Source of the DNA: Micromonospora halotolerans
GTDB lineage: Bacteria; Actinomycetota; Actinomycetes; Mycobacteriales; Micromonosporaceae
Direction of reading: 5' to 3'
Length of the DNA stretch: 64,000 nucleotides
Assembly (NCBI RefSeq): GCF_032108445.1
Contig: NZ_CP134876.1
Coordinates: 2,294,001 to 2,358,000 of the forward strand
Under the pieces are notes generated by a model. The model searched no databases. It was not told the origin of the DNA and was given only the letters and a program-made list of their open reading frames with translations. The position numbers were made by a program, and so were the translations under genes. Shown in pieces: positions 1 to 8,159 of this stretch. How positions within the stretch are numbered: position 1 is the stretch's first letter; every line of letters begins with the position of its first letter.

Positions 1-126
1 CTGGATCAGGCTGAGCAGCCGCAGCCGGGCGGGGTCCGCGAGGGCCTTGAGGACCCCCGCGAGCCGCTCGGCGTCGGCACGTTCGATCGGCTCGCCGGCA
101 AGCGGCGAGATCTGAGGCATGGTCAT
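1..126 (-). CDS. ArsR/SmtB-family transcriptional regulator, N-terminal part (runs off the window)
   Basis: The reverse strand encodes 42 residues beginning MTMPQISPLAG and running through LAGVLKALADPARLRLLSL, the first helices of the ArsR/SmtB winged-helix domain. It is cut by the window edge, so the metal- or effector-binding residues cannot be seen. Start could be the ATG at 126 or the in-frame ATG at 120; neither has a clear ribosome binding site. The gene is transcribed away from pyrE. The 87-bp gap between them holds a small palindrome, CTGC-N6-GCAG at 182-195, a possible autoregulatory operator. The family usually represses its own operon and releases it on binding metal or another effector; the effector here is unknown. 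Confidence 0.8.
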   Translation of the reverse strand, partial: MTMPQISPLAGEPIERADAERLAGVLKALADPARLRLLSLIQ

Positions 127-213
127 TTCAGCCAACGCAGTTCCCACGTTTTCCATCCTTCCACCAGCAGCATCGATCCGCCTGCATATCAGCAGATCCG
201 AATCGGCAAACTT

Positions 214-753
214 TTACGCCACAAGGCCGAGGTCAGCCAACGTATAGGCCGCCCGATAAGGCAGTCCGGCGGCTCGCACCGCGTCGCCGGCGCCTCGATC
301 AACAATAACCGCCACACCCACCACCTCGGCCCCGGCCTCGCGCAATGCCTCGACGGCGGTCAACACGCTGCCGCCCGTCGTCGAGGTGTCCTCGACCGCC
401 AGGACCCGGCGGCCGGCCACGTCCGGCCCCTCGATCCGACGCTGGAGGCCGTGCGCCTTGCCCGCCTTGCGGACCACGAAGGCGTCCACCGGGCGGTCGG
501 TCCCGGCGGCCGCGTGCAGCATCGCGGTGGCCACCGGGTCGGCACCGAGGGTCAGCCCGCCCACCGCGTCGTACGCCCAGTCGGCGGTGAGGTCGCACAT
601 CACCCGGCCGATCAACGGCGCCGCCCGGTGATGGAGCGTGACGCGACGCAGATCGACGTACCAGTCCGCCTCCCGACCCGACGAGAGCACCACCCGGCCG
701 TGGACCACAGCCAGGTCAGTGATGAATTTACGCAGGTCGTCGTGGTCCCCCAT
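214..753 (-). CDS. pyrE: Orotate phosphoribosyltransferase
   Basis: PyrE joins orotate to PRPP to make orotidine 5'-monophosphate in pyrimidine synthesis, in the cytosol. The 179-residue product has the usual PyrE length. It shows a phosphoribosyltransferase core: substrate-side residues around RKAGKAHG (about 95-102) and the PRPP loop VEDTSTTGGS (about 120-129). An in-frame TTG at 810 would add 19 residues without family similarity, so the ATG at 753 is preferred. It stands alone here, away from other pyr genes. The 166 bp upstream (754-919) should hold its promoter; I see no clear operator in it. Confidence 0.93.
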   Translation of the reverse strand: MGDHDDLRKFITDLAVVHGRVVLSSGREADWYVDLRRVTLHHRAAPLIGRVMCDLTADWAYDAVGGLTLGADPVATAMLHAAAGTDRPVDAFVVRKAGKAHGLQRRIEGPDVAGRRVLAVEDTSTTGGSVLTAVEALREAGAEVVGVAVIVDRGAGDAVRAAGLPYRAAYTLADLGLVA

Positions 754-919
754 GGCGATAGAGGGTACTTCGCAAGTCTGGGAGGCGAGCGTGGGGTCCA
801 CCCGGGTCAACCCTGCGGGCGACCGACGGGTGGCGATGGCCGACTACGCTGTGCGACCGTCCATCCGGGCCGGCGGGCGAGCATCCCGGCTACGGGACCT
901 CGGTCGGGCCGGCCCGTGG

Positions 920-1729
920 TCAGCCGCCGGGACGGCCGACCCGCCCGCGGGTGTCCCGCGAGACACCGCGCAGCAGCCGCCGGGGCGCGTGCCGGAGCCC
1001 GGCCACGGCCAGCTTGTACTTCCAGCTCGGCACGCTCACCAGCTTGCCTTTGCGCAGGTCACGCAGGCCTTCGTCGACCACGTCCTCGGCCCGCAGCCAC
1101 ATCCACGCCGGCGTGCGCGACATGTCGATGCCGGCCCGCTCGTGGTAGCCGGTGCGGGTGTAGCCGGGGCAGAGCGCCATCACGCGTACGCCGAGCGGGG
1201 CGACCGACTGGCCGATCGATTCACTGAAATTCGTCACCCAGGCCTTGCTGGCCGAGTAGGTCGATCCCGGCATGGGGACACCGAACCCGGCGACGGAAGA
1301 GACATTTATCACTGCCCCGTGGCCGCGCTCGGTCATCGGACCGAGGGCCGCGTGGGTCAGCCGCAGCACGGCCAGCACGTTGAGCCGGACCAGTCGGGCC
1401 TCGTCGGCGACGGCCGACCGGACGAACGGGCTGCTGAGGCTGGTTCCCGCGTTGTTCACCAGAAGGTCCACCGGCGGCTCGGCGGTCAGCCGGCCCTCCA
1501 CGACGGCGCAGCCGTCGTCGGTGGACAGATCCGCGGCGAGGGTCTCGACCCGGTGGCCGTGCCGGCCGGTCAGCTCGGCCGCCAGGCCGTCGAGCCGGCC
1601 CGCGTCCCGGGCCACCAGGACGAGGTCCCAGCCGTCGGCGGCGAGCCGGCGGGCGAACGCCTCGCCGATGCCCAGGCTGGCACCGGTGATCAGGGCCCGG
1701 CGCGGTGCGGGGGTTGGTGCGTCGGTCAC
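920..1729 (-). CDS. Short-chain dehydrogenase/reductase (SDR)
   Basis: NAD(P)-dependent oxidoreductase of the classical SDR type, 269 residues; substrate unknown. The nucleotide-binding TGASLGIG is at 15-22, NNAG at 92-95, and the catalytic triad is Ser145, Tyr158 and Lys162 (YSASK). The C-terminal tail is basic (APRRLLRG), as in the DltE-like SDR subgroup. It starts with GTG at 1729, overlapping the stop of the upstream membrane protein by four bases (GTGA), so the two are probably translationally coupled. The coupling is the only hint at a role: it may act on a lipid or envelope compound. Confidence 0.88.
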   Translation of the reverse strand: MTDAPTPAPRRALITGASLGIGEAFARRLAADGWDLVLVARDAGRLDGLAAELTGRHGHRVETLAADLSTDDGCAVVEGRLTAEPPVDLLVNNAGTSLSSPFVRSAVADEARLVRLNVLAVLRLTHAALGPMTERGHGAVINVSSVAGFGVPMPGSTYSASKAWVTNFSESIGQSVAPLGVRVMALCPGYTRTGYHERAGIDMSRTPAWMWLRAEDVVDEGLRDLRKGKLVSVPSWKYKLAVAGLRHAPRRLLRGVSRDTRGRVGRPGG

Positions 1730-2532
1730 GGGCGGTCCTCGGGGGATGGGGTCGGCCCGGGCGGGGCCGACGGCGGCGGGATCGGGGGCGTGCCGGGCGG
1801 GGGCGGCACCGGTCCGGCCGGCGGCCCCCAGGGCGAGGGGTGCCCGTAGGCCGGAGCGGGGGCACCGGGTCCCGAGGCGGGCGGACCGGCCGGCGGGAAG
1901 GGCGGCCGGCCGTACCCCGCCGGGACCGGACCGGCCGGCGGCGTCGGCCCGGCCGGCGGGCGCGGCGCGCGGCGGTGGAGGAAGGCCCCGGCCGACGGCA
2001 GGGTGAGCAGCGCGGCCACCACCAGGTAGCCGAGGATCTGCGCCACCGACAGCGCCGCGTTCACCGGGATCCACCAGCCCGGGTAGGCGTCGCCCACCAG
2101 GGCCAGCAGGTCGGCGGTGACCCGGTCGTCGGCACCGAGCCGCAGCGGCGCGGTCCGCTGCCCGACCAGCACCGCCAGGCCACAGCAGCCGCAGAACAGC
2201 CCCAGCCCGGCGACCACCCAGGTGGCCACCCGGGCGCCGGCGCGGCCGGCGAGCAGCCCGAGGGCCAGCCCGACGAGCAGCAGCGCGACCAGCACGCCGA
2301 GCACGGCGGAGAGCACCGTCGAGGCGCGCAGCAGCGACGCCACCCCGTCGATCTCGCCGGCGCCCGCGTCGGTCGCCCGAGCCGCCTCCCGGAAGCGGTC
2401 CACCGTGCCCGCCGTGACGAGCAGGTTGGTGACCGCGTACGCCACGGCGCCCACCGCCATCAGCAGCAGCAGCGCTGCCGCCGAGACCACCGCGCCCGGC
2501 CGGCGGGGCGGTGCCTCATGGGGGTACGACAC
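1726..2532 (-). CDS. Four-helix membrane protein with Pro/Gly-rich C-terminal tail
   Basis: Function not recognised. The 268-residue protein has four hydrophobic segments at about 14-38, 67-88, 98-118 and 150-175, and then a tail of about 90 residues rich in Pro, Gly and Ala. The GTG at 2532 is preceded by a good GGAGGG site. Its layout (short N-terminus, helix, roughly 35-residue loop, two helices, loop with WWIPVN, helix, Pro-rich tail) matches the next gene upstream, which has WYQPLN at the same place, so the two are paralogues. It is coupled by GTGA to the SDR downstream. Confidence 0.8.
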   Translation of the reverse strand: MSYPHEAPPRRPGAVVSAAALLLLMAVGAVAYAVTNLLVTAGTVDRFREAARATDAGAGEIDGVASLLRASTVLSAVLGVLVALLLVGLALGLLAGRAGARVATWVVAGLGLFCGCCGLAVLVGQRTAPLRLGADDRVTADLLALVGDAYPGWWIPVNAALSVAQILGYLVVAALLTLPSAGAFLHRRAPRPPAGPTPPAGPVPAGYGRPPFPPAGPPASGPGAPAPAYGHPSPWGPPAGPVPPPPGTPPIPPPSAPPGPTPSPEDRP

Positions 2533-2604
2533 GACGAATCCCTCCGGTAGGCGTCGGCTTGCAACCTACTCGGAGGGATCGTCGGCGTCGCTCTTATCCG
2601 GACG

Positions 2605-3348
2605 TCAACTTGACGTTGGTGGCTCGCCGGCCCGGCGCTCCCCGGACTCCGGCGGCGGACCGGCCTGGCCCGGCTGCCCGGGAGTCGGCTGGCCGGGGTA
2701 ACCGGGGGTGGTCGGGTAGCCCGGGGCCTGCGGGTAGCCGGGCTCCGCCGGGTAGGCGGCACCCGGGACCGGGGGCTCCCAGCCCTGCTTCGGCTTGCGG
2801 AAGAACTCGTTGGCCCTGGGCAGCGCCAGCAGGATCAGCGCGACCAGCAGCGAGATCAGCCCGAGCACACCGAGCACCGTGTTCAGCGGCTGGTACCAGG
2901 ACGGCAGGGCGTCGTTCAGGCTGCGCTGGATCTCGTCGGCGGAGGGCGCGTCGCCGCCCCCGGTGTTGCCACCGACGGCGCCCGTGGCGCCGCTGATCAG
3001 GCTGCCACCGAGGCAGCAGATGAGGATGCCGCCCAGCACCCAGGTGGTGATCCGGGTGCCGTTCCTGCCCCGGTTGTTGAACAGGCCCAGGACGACCAGG
3101 GCCAGCGCGAGGACGAGCAGCAGGACGGCGGTCCCGATGGTGAACGCGACCACGAACGTGCCGACGTCCTGGGCACCCGTCGTCGTGCCCTCGAACGCCC
3201 GCTCGAAGCCCTCCTTCAGCTTGCTGCTGACGGCGACGGTCGCGATCAGACCGATCAACTGGGTGAGCGCGAAGAGCAGCAGCAGATAGAAGGATGCCGC
3301 CACCACGCCCGGACGCGCGCGGCCCGGCGCCGGGGAGGAATCGGTCAT
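2605..3348 (-). CDS. Four-helix membrane protein with PGYP-repeat tail (paralogue of the downstream gene)
   Basis: Function not recognised. The 247-residue protein has four predicted membrane helices (about 13-38, 67-88, 101-125 and 155-176) and a Pro/Gly/Tyr-rich tail with repeated PGYP units. It starts at an ATG with a strong GAAGGAGAG site. Architecture and the WYQPLN loop motif match the 1726-2532 product. Pro-rich tails of this kind on small actinobacterial membrane proteins are usually disordered and cytoplasmic; whether they bind a partner cannot be read from the sequence. Confidence 0.8.
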   Translation of the reverse strand: MTDSSPAPGRARPGVVAASFYLLLLFALTQLIGLIATVAVSSKLKEGFERAFEGTTTGAQDVGTFVVAFTIGTAVLLLVLALALVVLGLFNNRGRNGTRITTWVLGGILICCLGGSLISGATGAVGGNTGGGDAPSADEIQRSLNDALPSWYQPLNTVLGVLGLISLLVALILLALPRANEFFRKPKQGWEPPVPGAAYPAEPGYPQAPGYPTTPGYPGQPTPGQPGQAGPPPESGERRAGEPPTSS

Positions 3349-3418
3349 TGACTCTCTCCTTCTCTAGATCAGGCCCACACAGTATCGGCCCCGACCCATC
3401 GATGCCGCGCGCCGAAGG

Positions 3419-4447
3419 TCAGCTCGTGGGCCGCTCCCCGGCCTCCCGCTGCAGCCGTCGGTACTCGGCGGTCACCACCGCGAGCAGGAAGAGGTCCACG
3501 CCGAGCGCGAAGACCGCGCCGAACTGGTTGACCGTGAAGCTGAAGATCTGCCCGAACAGCAGGTCCACGAGGAGCGCGAGCTTGAACAGCCGGAAGGCCC
3601 GGGTCTGGTCGCTGGGCAGCAGCAGGGCGCCACGGATGCTCAGCAGCGCGGTGATCAGCGCGGAGACGGAGACCCCGAGCAGCGCACCCCATTCCCGCTG
3701 GTCGGGCAGATGGCCGGTGATGGCGTCGAGCAGGACCCGCAGCACGACGACGAACGGCTCGCCGACCACGTAGAGCACCACCAGGGACACCACCCACCGG
3801 TGCGTGGTGATCCAGACCAGGGCCCGGCGGGCCAGGCCGACCCAGCGGTGCCAGAACCGGGGCGCGGGAGTCTCCCGTCGGGGCACCACATCCAGCAGCC
3901 GGGTGACCGCCTCCTCGACCTCCGGGCCGCACCCCTGGACCATCCGCAGCACGGTCGCCCGGCGCCGTGCCGTGAGGCCGGTGGTGAGACCACCGACGAC
4001 GGTGAACAGCGCGTTCGCCGTGCGCTCCGGCCCGGAGAGCCGGGTCCGGCCGCGTAGCGCCTGGGTGAGCACGACCAGCAGGGCGAAGGCGACGTAGATG
4101 ATGCTGGCGGCCGGGGCGTAGAAGTAGTCCGTTCCGGCGGTGACGAACTTGCCGACCTCGTCGATGAACAGCCCGAAGCCCATCCCGCCCAGGATCGCGC
4201 CCAGGACGCGCGCCACGCTGCCGAGGAAGATCAGCCCCACCGCGAGGCCCGCGGTCATCAGCAGGCCGCCCCAGAGCACGTGCGCGATGTGCAGCCCGCC
4301 GCCGCCGAGCTGCGGAAACCCGGTCGCGCGCAGGTACGCCCGGGTGAGCAGCACGGTCACCACCCCGGACAGCACGAACGCCTGGAGGTACGACGGCGCC
4401 TCCAGTGCCCGGGGCGGCCTCGACCAACGGGCGGGACGGGCGGGCAT
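3419..4447 (-). CDS. Polytopic membrane protein of unknown function
   Basis: Not recognised. The 342-residue protein has about eight hydrophobic stretches, including segments near 19-35, 52-72, 76-96 and 108-128 and a C-terminal set after residue 210, with a soluble stretch of about 80 residues in the middle. It begins with a Pro/Arg-rich cytoplasmic leader. Its start lies ten bases after the stop of the spermidine-synthase-like gene, so it probably ends that operon. The start codon has no strong ribosome binding site, which fits translation by reinitiation. Confidence 0.75.
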   Translation of the reverse strand: MPARPARWSRPPRALEAPSYLQAFVLSGVVTVLLTRAYLRATGFPQLGGGGLHIAHVLWGGLLMTAGLAVGLIFLGSVARVLGAILGGMGFGLFIDEVGKFVTAGTDYFYAPAASIIYVAFALLVVLTQALRGRTRLSGPERTANALFTVVGGLTTGLTARRRATVLRMVQGCGPEVEEAVTRLLDVVPRRETPAPRFWHRWVGLARRALVWITTHRWVVSLVVLYVVGEPFVVVLRVLLDAITGHLPDQREWGALLGVSVSALITALLSIRGALLLPSDQTRAFRLFKLALLVDLLFGQIFSFTVNQFGAVFALGVDLFLLAVVTAEYRRLQREAGERPTS

Positions 4448-4457
4448 GGCTACGACG

Positions 4458-6026
4458 CTAGTAGCCGCGCCACTCCACGCGGGCGTACTCCAGCACCCTG
4501 GGCTGCAGCAACGTCGAGGCGGGCACGTCCACCCGGGCCCGGTCGGCGGGGAAGGTGGCCGCCGCGGCGAGCACCGGCGGGGTGAGGAAGCGCAGCGGCG
4601 GCGCGTCGGCGGGCAGCCCCAGCTCGGGTGGCGTGCCGCCCGGCGCGGCGAGCACGAAGCCCCAGTCGCCGAAGCTCGGCACGTCCACGTGGTACGGCAC
4701 GGTGGCGAAACCCGCCTCCCGGATCGACCGCTCGATCGACCAGTACGACCGGGGCGCGAAGTAGGGCGAGCCGGACTGCACCACGAGCCGCCCGCCGGGA
4801 GCCAACGCCGGCCGGATCAGCGCGTAGAACTCGACCGTGTAGAGCTTGGCGGTGGCCGTCTCGTCCGGGTCGGGCAGGTCGGCGACGACGACGTCGAAGC
4901 GTTCCGTGGCGGTCCGCAGCCAGCCGAACGCGTCGACGTTGAGCACCCGGACCCGGGGGTCGGCGAGCGACTGGTGGTTGAGGTTCCGCAGCTGCGGCTC
5001 GGTACGGGCCAGCCGCACCACGGCCGGGTCGAGGTCGACCAGGGTCACCTGCCGCACGTCCGGGTACTTGAGGATCTCCCGCAACGCCAGCCCGTCGCCG
5101 GCGCCCAGCACCAGCACGTCGCCGTGCGGCCCGCGCATCGCCGGGTGGACCAGCGACTCGTGGTAGCGGTACTCGTCGACCGAGCTGAACTGGAGGTCGC
5201 CGTTGAGGAACAGCCGCAGGTCGGTGTCGGCATGGCCGACCTCGCGCACCGACCGGGTCAGCACGATCTCCTGGTAGCGGCTGCGCTCGGCGTGCACCAC
5301 CGGGTCGCGGTAGAGCTGCTGCCGTGCGGTCACCTCGAAGTCGTGGGCGGTGACCCAGGCGTACCCCAGGCAGAGCGCGACCACGACGGCGCCGGCGCCG
5401 AGCGCGACCCGGGACCGGCGGCCGAGGTCGGTGCGGAAGACCGTGCAGACCAGGGCGAGGCCGGCCACGGCGTTCACCGCGCCCACCACGAGGGCGCCCT
5501 TGAGCTGGCCGAAGACGGGCATCAGCAGGAACGGGAAGGCCAGCCCGCCGAGCAGCGCGCCGACGTAGTCGGCGGCGAAGAGGTCGGCCACCGCGCTGCC
5601 GGCGGACTGCTCCCGGATGCGTTGCAGCAGCACCATGAGCAGCGGGATCTCGGCGCCGATCAGCAGGCCCAGCACGAACGCCGTGCCGACCAGCGCCGGC
5701 CCGTAGAGGTCGAGCCAGGCGAACGCGGCGTAGAGGCCGAGCACGGAGAGACCGCCGAGCAGGGCCAGGGCCAGCTCGATCGCGGCGAACGCGGCCGCCG
5801 CCCGGGGCTGGAACGGCTTCGCGACCAGCGCGCCGACGCCCATCGCGAAGACCATCACGCCGAGCACGATCGACGCCTGGCCGACCGTGTCGCCGATCAG
5901 GTAGCTGCCGAGCGCGACCAGGGCCAGCTCGTACACGAGGCCGCAGGCCGCGCAGACGAAGACCGCGAGCAGGACCGCCGCGCGGGCCGGGCGCCACCGC
6001 GGCCGTGCCGGCGCGTCGGTGGTCAT
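4458..6026 (-). CDS. Spermidine-synthase-like aminopropyltransferase fused to an N-terminal membrane domain
   Basis: The 522-residue protein has two parts. Residues about 15-220 form seven or so membrane helices. The rest is a polyamine-synthase methyltransferase-like fold: a substrate-loop stretch (LNGDLQFSSVDEYRYHE), the nucleotide-binding LVLGAGDGLALRE, the acidic VDLDP, and ADLPDPDE, which matches the catalytic D-x-x-D-P region of spermidine synthases. Soluble SpeE is about 290 residues. The family moves an aminopropyl group from decarboxylated S-adenosylmethionine to an amine; the acceptor here is unknown. The ATG at 6026 overlaps the previous stop (ATGA). It lies among DUF350, DUF4247, DUF2617 and DUF4178 genes. 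Confidence 0.85.
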   Translation of the reverse strand: MTTDAPARPRWRPARAAVLLAVFVCAACGLVYELALVALGSYLIGDTVGQASIVLGVMVFAMGVGALVAKPFQPRAAAAFAAIELALALLGGLSVLGLYAAFAWLDLYGPALVGTAFVLGLLIGAEIPLLMVLLQRIREQSAGSAVADLFAADYVGALLGGLAFPFLLMPVFGQLKGALVVGAVNAVAGLALVCTVFRTDLGRRSRVALGAGAVVVALCLGYAWVTAHDFEVTARQQLYRDPVVHAERSRYQEIVLTRSVREVGHADTDLRLFLNGDLQFSSVDEYRYHESLVHPAMRGPHGDVLVLGAGDGLALREILKYPDVRQVTLVDLDPAVVRLARTEPQLRNLNHQSLADPRVRVLNVDAFGWLRTATERFDVVVADLPDPDETATAKLYTVEFYALIRPALAPGGRLVVQSGSPYFAPRSYWSIERSIREAGFATVPYHVDVPSFGDWGFVLAAPGGTPPELGLPADAPPLRFLTPPVLAAAATFPADRARVDVPASTLLQPRVLEYARVEWRGY

Positions 6027-6793
6027 GCCTTCTCCCGGGTACGCCCGGCGGCGCCCGCCCCGGCGCGCTGCGCGGGCACGGCCACCCGGAGCTTGCGGCG
6101 CTGCACCACGCCCACGGTGACGAAGAGCGCGGCGAGCAGGAGCAGCCCGACGGTGGCGAGCAGCCAGCCCCACCGGTCCCGCAGGTAGTCGCTGCCGGCG
6201 TCGGGCAGCGGGGACGGGCTGGCCGCCGCCGGTGCCGGGGAGTCGGCGGGCTCGGCCAGCCCGGCCTCGACGGCGAGCAGCGGCAGCATGACCGCGGCCC
6301 GGGTGACCGCCCAACCCGGGTCGTCGACGAAGACGTCCTCGGTGAGCCCGAGCCGCTCCAGCCCGCTCTCCATCTGCCACAGGTCGGCGGAGTCGAGGTC
6401 CGGGGAACCGGTCACCGCGATCCGCGCGAAGTCGTTGCTCTCACTGCTCTCCGAGACGTAGCCGATGGTGGCCGTCACCTGCACCCAGCGCGGGCAGGCC
6501 GGGTTCTCCTCGACCGCGACCCCGTCGCCCAGGTTGGAGCCGACGTTGCGCGGGGCGGCGCCGTAGTCGTAGTAGTCCACCAGCTCCCAGCCGTAGCAGA
6601 GGCCCTGCTCGGCGCTGCTGCGCTGGAGGATCGCCACGCTGTCGGCGCGCTCGTCGGCGGCCGGCGCCGGCACCGTGGTGTCCCCGCCGCTGTGGAGCAC
6701 CCCCACCACCACGCAGCCGGCGACGACCAGGGCAACAGCCAGCCAGGCGACCCAGGCGGTCTTCCTCCTCGCCGCCCGCTTGCCGGGTGTCAT
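6023..6793 (-). CDS. Exported/membrane-anchored protein of the DUF350-DUF4178 cluster
   Basis: Not recognised as a named family. The 256-residue protein has a membrane helix near the N-terminus (about 13-33), an extracytoplasmic domain of about 160 residues with two cysteines (QGLCYGWEL and NPACPRW), a Pro/Ala/Ser linker and a second helix near 210-230 followed by a basic tail. So both ends should be cytoplasmic and the middle domain outside. Its ATG overlaps the DUF350 stop by one base (TGATG), and its stop overlaps the next start by four, so it is translated as part of the operon. Confidence 0.78.
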   Translation of the reverse strand: MTPGKRAARRKTAWVAWLAVALVVAGCVVVGVLHSGGDTTVPAPAADERADSVAILQRSSAEQGLCYGWELVDYYDYGAAPRNVGSNLGDGVAVEENPACPRWVQVTATIGYVSESSESNDFARIAVTGSPDLDSADLWQMESGLERLGLTEDVFVDDPGWAVTRAAVMLPLLAVEAGLAEPADSPAPAAASPSPLPDAGSDYLRDRWGWLLATVGLLLLAALFVTVGVVQRRKLRVAVPAQRAGAGAAGRTREKA

Positions 6794-7215
6794 CAGCTGA
6801 TGGCGGCGGCGATGATCGCGCCGGTCGCCAGGTGCACGACTGCGGAGACCCAGACCGCGGGGTGCGGCTCCGGGTCGACCAGGATCTCGCCGAGCTTGCC
6901 CGGGGTGGCCATGTCCAGCAGCAGGAACGACGCGGCCATGATGACCAGCCCGAGGATGCCGTACGCGGCCGCGCCCACCAGGCCGAGCGCGAAGTCGTCC
7001 GCGCTGGCGGCGATCGCGGCCACCACGATGATGCCCACGCCCGCCAGGTTCGAGGCGAGCAGCAGCGCGGCGTTGCGGTTGCGCTCGGCCCAGATCAGCT
7101 CGTGCAGCTTGCCCGGAGTGGCGACGTCGACCAGCACGTAGCCGACGGCCATCAGGGCGACGCCGACCACGCCGTAGGCCAGCGTGACGAGCAGATCGGT
7201 GAGGAGGGTCTGCAC
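6793..7215 (-). CDS. DUF350 family membrane protein
   Basis: A 140-residue protein of four membrane helices built as a tandem duplication: each half carries the same signature, DVATPGKL near residue 30 and DMATPGKL near 105. This is the hallmark of the DUF350 (YjfL/UPF0719-like) family. Biochemical function is unknown; in many bacteria the family sits beside spermidine-synthase-like and DUF4178 genes, as it does here. Start is GTG at 7215 with a weak GGAG site. A 28-base gap separates it from the DUF4247 gene upstream. Confidence 0.88.
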   Translation of the reverse strand: MQTLLTDLLVTLAYGVVGVALMAVGYVLVDVATPGKLHELIWAERNRNAALLLASNLAGVGIIVVAAIAASADDFALGLVGAAAYGILGLVIMAASFLLLDMATPGKLGEILVDPEPHPAVWVSAVVHLATGAIIAAAIS

Positions 7216-7243
7216 AGGGGACTCCAGGATTCGTCGGGTCAGG

Positions 7244-7669
7244 TCACTTGCCGGAGCCGGGTCCGCCGCCGCGGACCGTGCTGCCCCGCCCCCAGCCCCA
7301 GTGGCTGCCCACCCGGGAGTGGTAGCGGGGGTACGCGGTGGTCATCCGCTCCAGCAGGATCACCGAACCGGCGGCGAGCGGCAGGATCACCACCGAGTCG
7401 TCGTCGTAGCGCAGGTAGACCCCGCTGCCGTCGACGTACTGGTCGGCCGGCTGCCAGGCGTCGGTGATCTCCTTCGACACCTGGCTGGGCGTCCGGTCCG
7501 ACGTGTACGCGATCGCGTCGGAGCCGAGGTCCCGGCTGGTCGCCCGGGTGTAGCGGTCCTGCACGTAGCCGCGGGGCGAGAAGTTGCCGTAGAAGATCGC
7601 GAAGGCGGCGACCACGGCGCCGATGACGGCGAACGCCACCCCCACCACGAACCACCGTCGGTACGTCAC
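7244..7669 (-). CDS. DUF4247 family membrane-anchored protein
   Basis: A 141-residue protein with one N-terminal membrane helix (about 7-28) and a small extracytoplasmic domain containing YDDDSVVILPL, ending in a Gly/Arg/Ser-rich tail. It fits the DUF4247 family, of unknown function. Start is GTG at 7669, overlapping the DUF2617 stop by four bases (GTGA). Longer readings upstream in this frame are only shadows of the DUF2617 gene. Confidence 0.8.
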   Translation of the reverse strand: MTYRRWFVVGVAFAVIGAVVAAFAIFYGNFSPRGYVQDRYTRATSRDLGSDAIAYTSDRTPSQVSKEITDAWQPADQYVDGSGVYLRYDDDSVVILPLAAGSVILLERMTTAYPRYHSRVGSHWGWGRGSTVRGGGPGSGK

Positions 7670-8157
7670 AGCTTCACCACCGTCTCGGTCAGGACCAGCT
7701 CGTTGGTCTGCGGATACGCGTGCCAGGTGCGCCAGGCCACCGAGCCGGCCGGCGGCTCGGGGCGGACGGCGAGCGCGGTGACCGCGTCCTCGTCGCCGGG
7801 AAAGACACCGACCAGCGCGTACGGGTCGTCGGCCAGGTCGGCGCGGAGCGCGGCGACCCGGGTGCGCAGGCCGTCGCCCGCCGGCCGGAGCACCGTGGCG
7901 GCGAACCGGTAGCCGGTGGTCTCGTCGTGCAGGGCGTCCGGCAGGTGCGGGGGGCGGCCGGGCAGGCAGGCGACCGTCTCGGTGAGGTCGCCGCAGACCA
8001 CCTGGTGCGAGGCGCCGAGCAGGCGCAGGCGCAGCCGCAGCCCGCCGGGCAGGGTCAGCTCGCGCACGTGCAGGGCGGGGTGCTCGGGGCCGCCGAGGGC
8101 GAGGCTCAGGTCGGCCGCGCGGGTGTCGACGTACGGGGCGTGCAGGGCGACGAGCAC
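7666..8157 (-). CDS. DUF2617 family protein
   Basis: A 163-residue soluble protein without membrane segments or signal peptide, beginning VLVALHAPYVDTRAADLSL and matching the DUF2617 family. Function is unknown. Conserved-looking features are the N-terminal strand, HQVVCGDLTETVACLPG in the middle, and the Trp-rich HAYPQTNELVLTET near the end. It begins with GTG two bases after the DUF4178 stop and ends inside the DUF4247 start, so it is firmly within the operon and probably a cytoplasmic partner of the membrane components. Confidence 0.8.
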   Translation of the reverse strand: MLVALHAPYVDTRAADLSLALGGPEHPALHVRELTLPGGLRLRLRLLGASHQVVCGDLTETVACLPGRPPHLPDALHDETTGYRFAATVLRPAGDGLRTRVAALRADLADDPYALVGVFPGDEDAVTALAVRPEPPAGSVAWRTWHAYPQTNELVLTETVVKL

Positions 8158-8159
8158 GC

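Noticed and set aside
4140..6188. 682-residue open frame on the plus strand
   Set aside because: Antisense to the spermidine-synthase-like gene, whose motifs are unambiguous; composition is non-protein-like.
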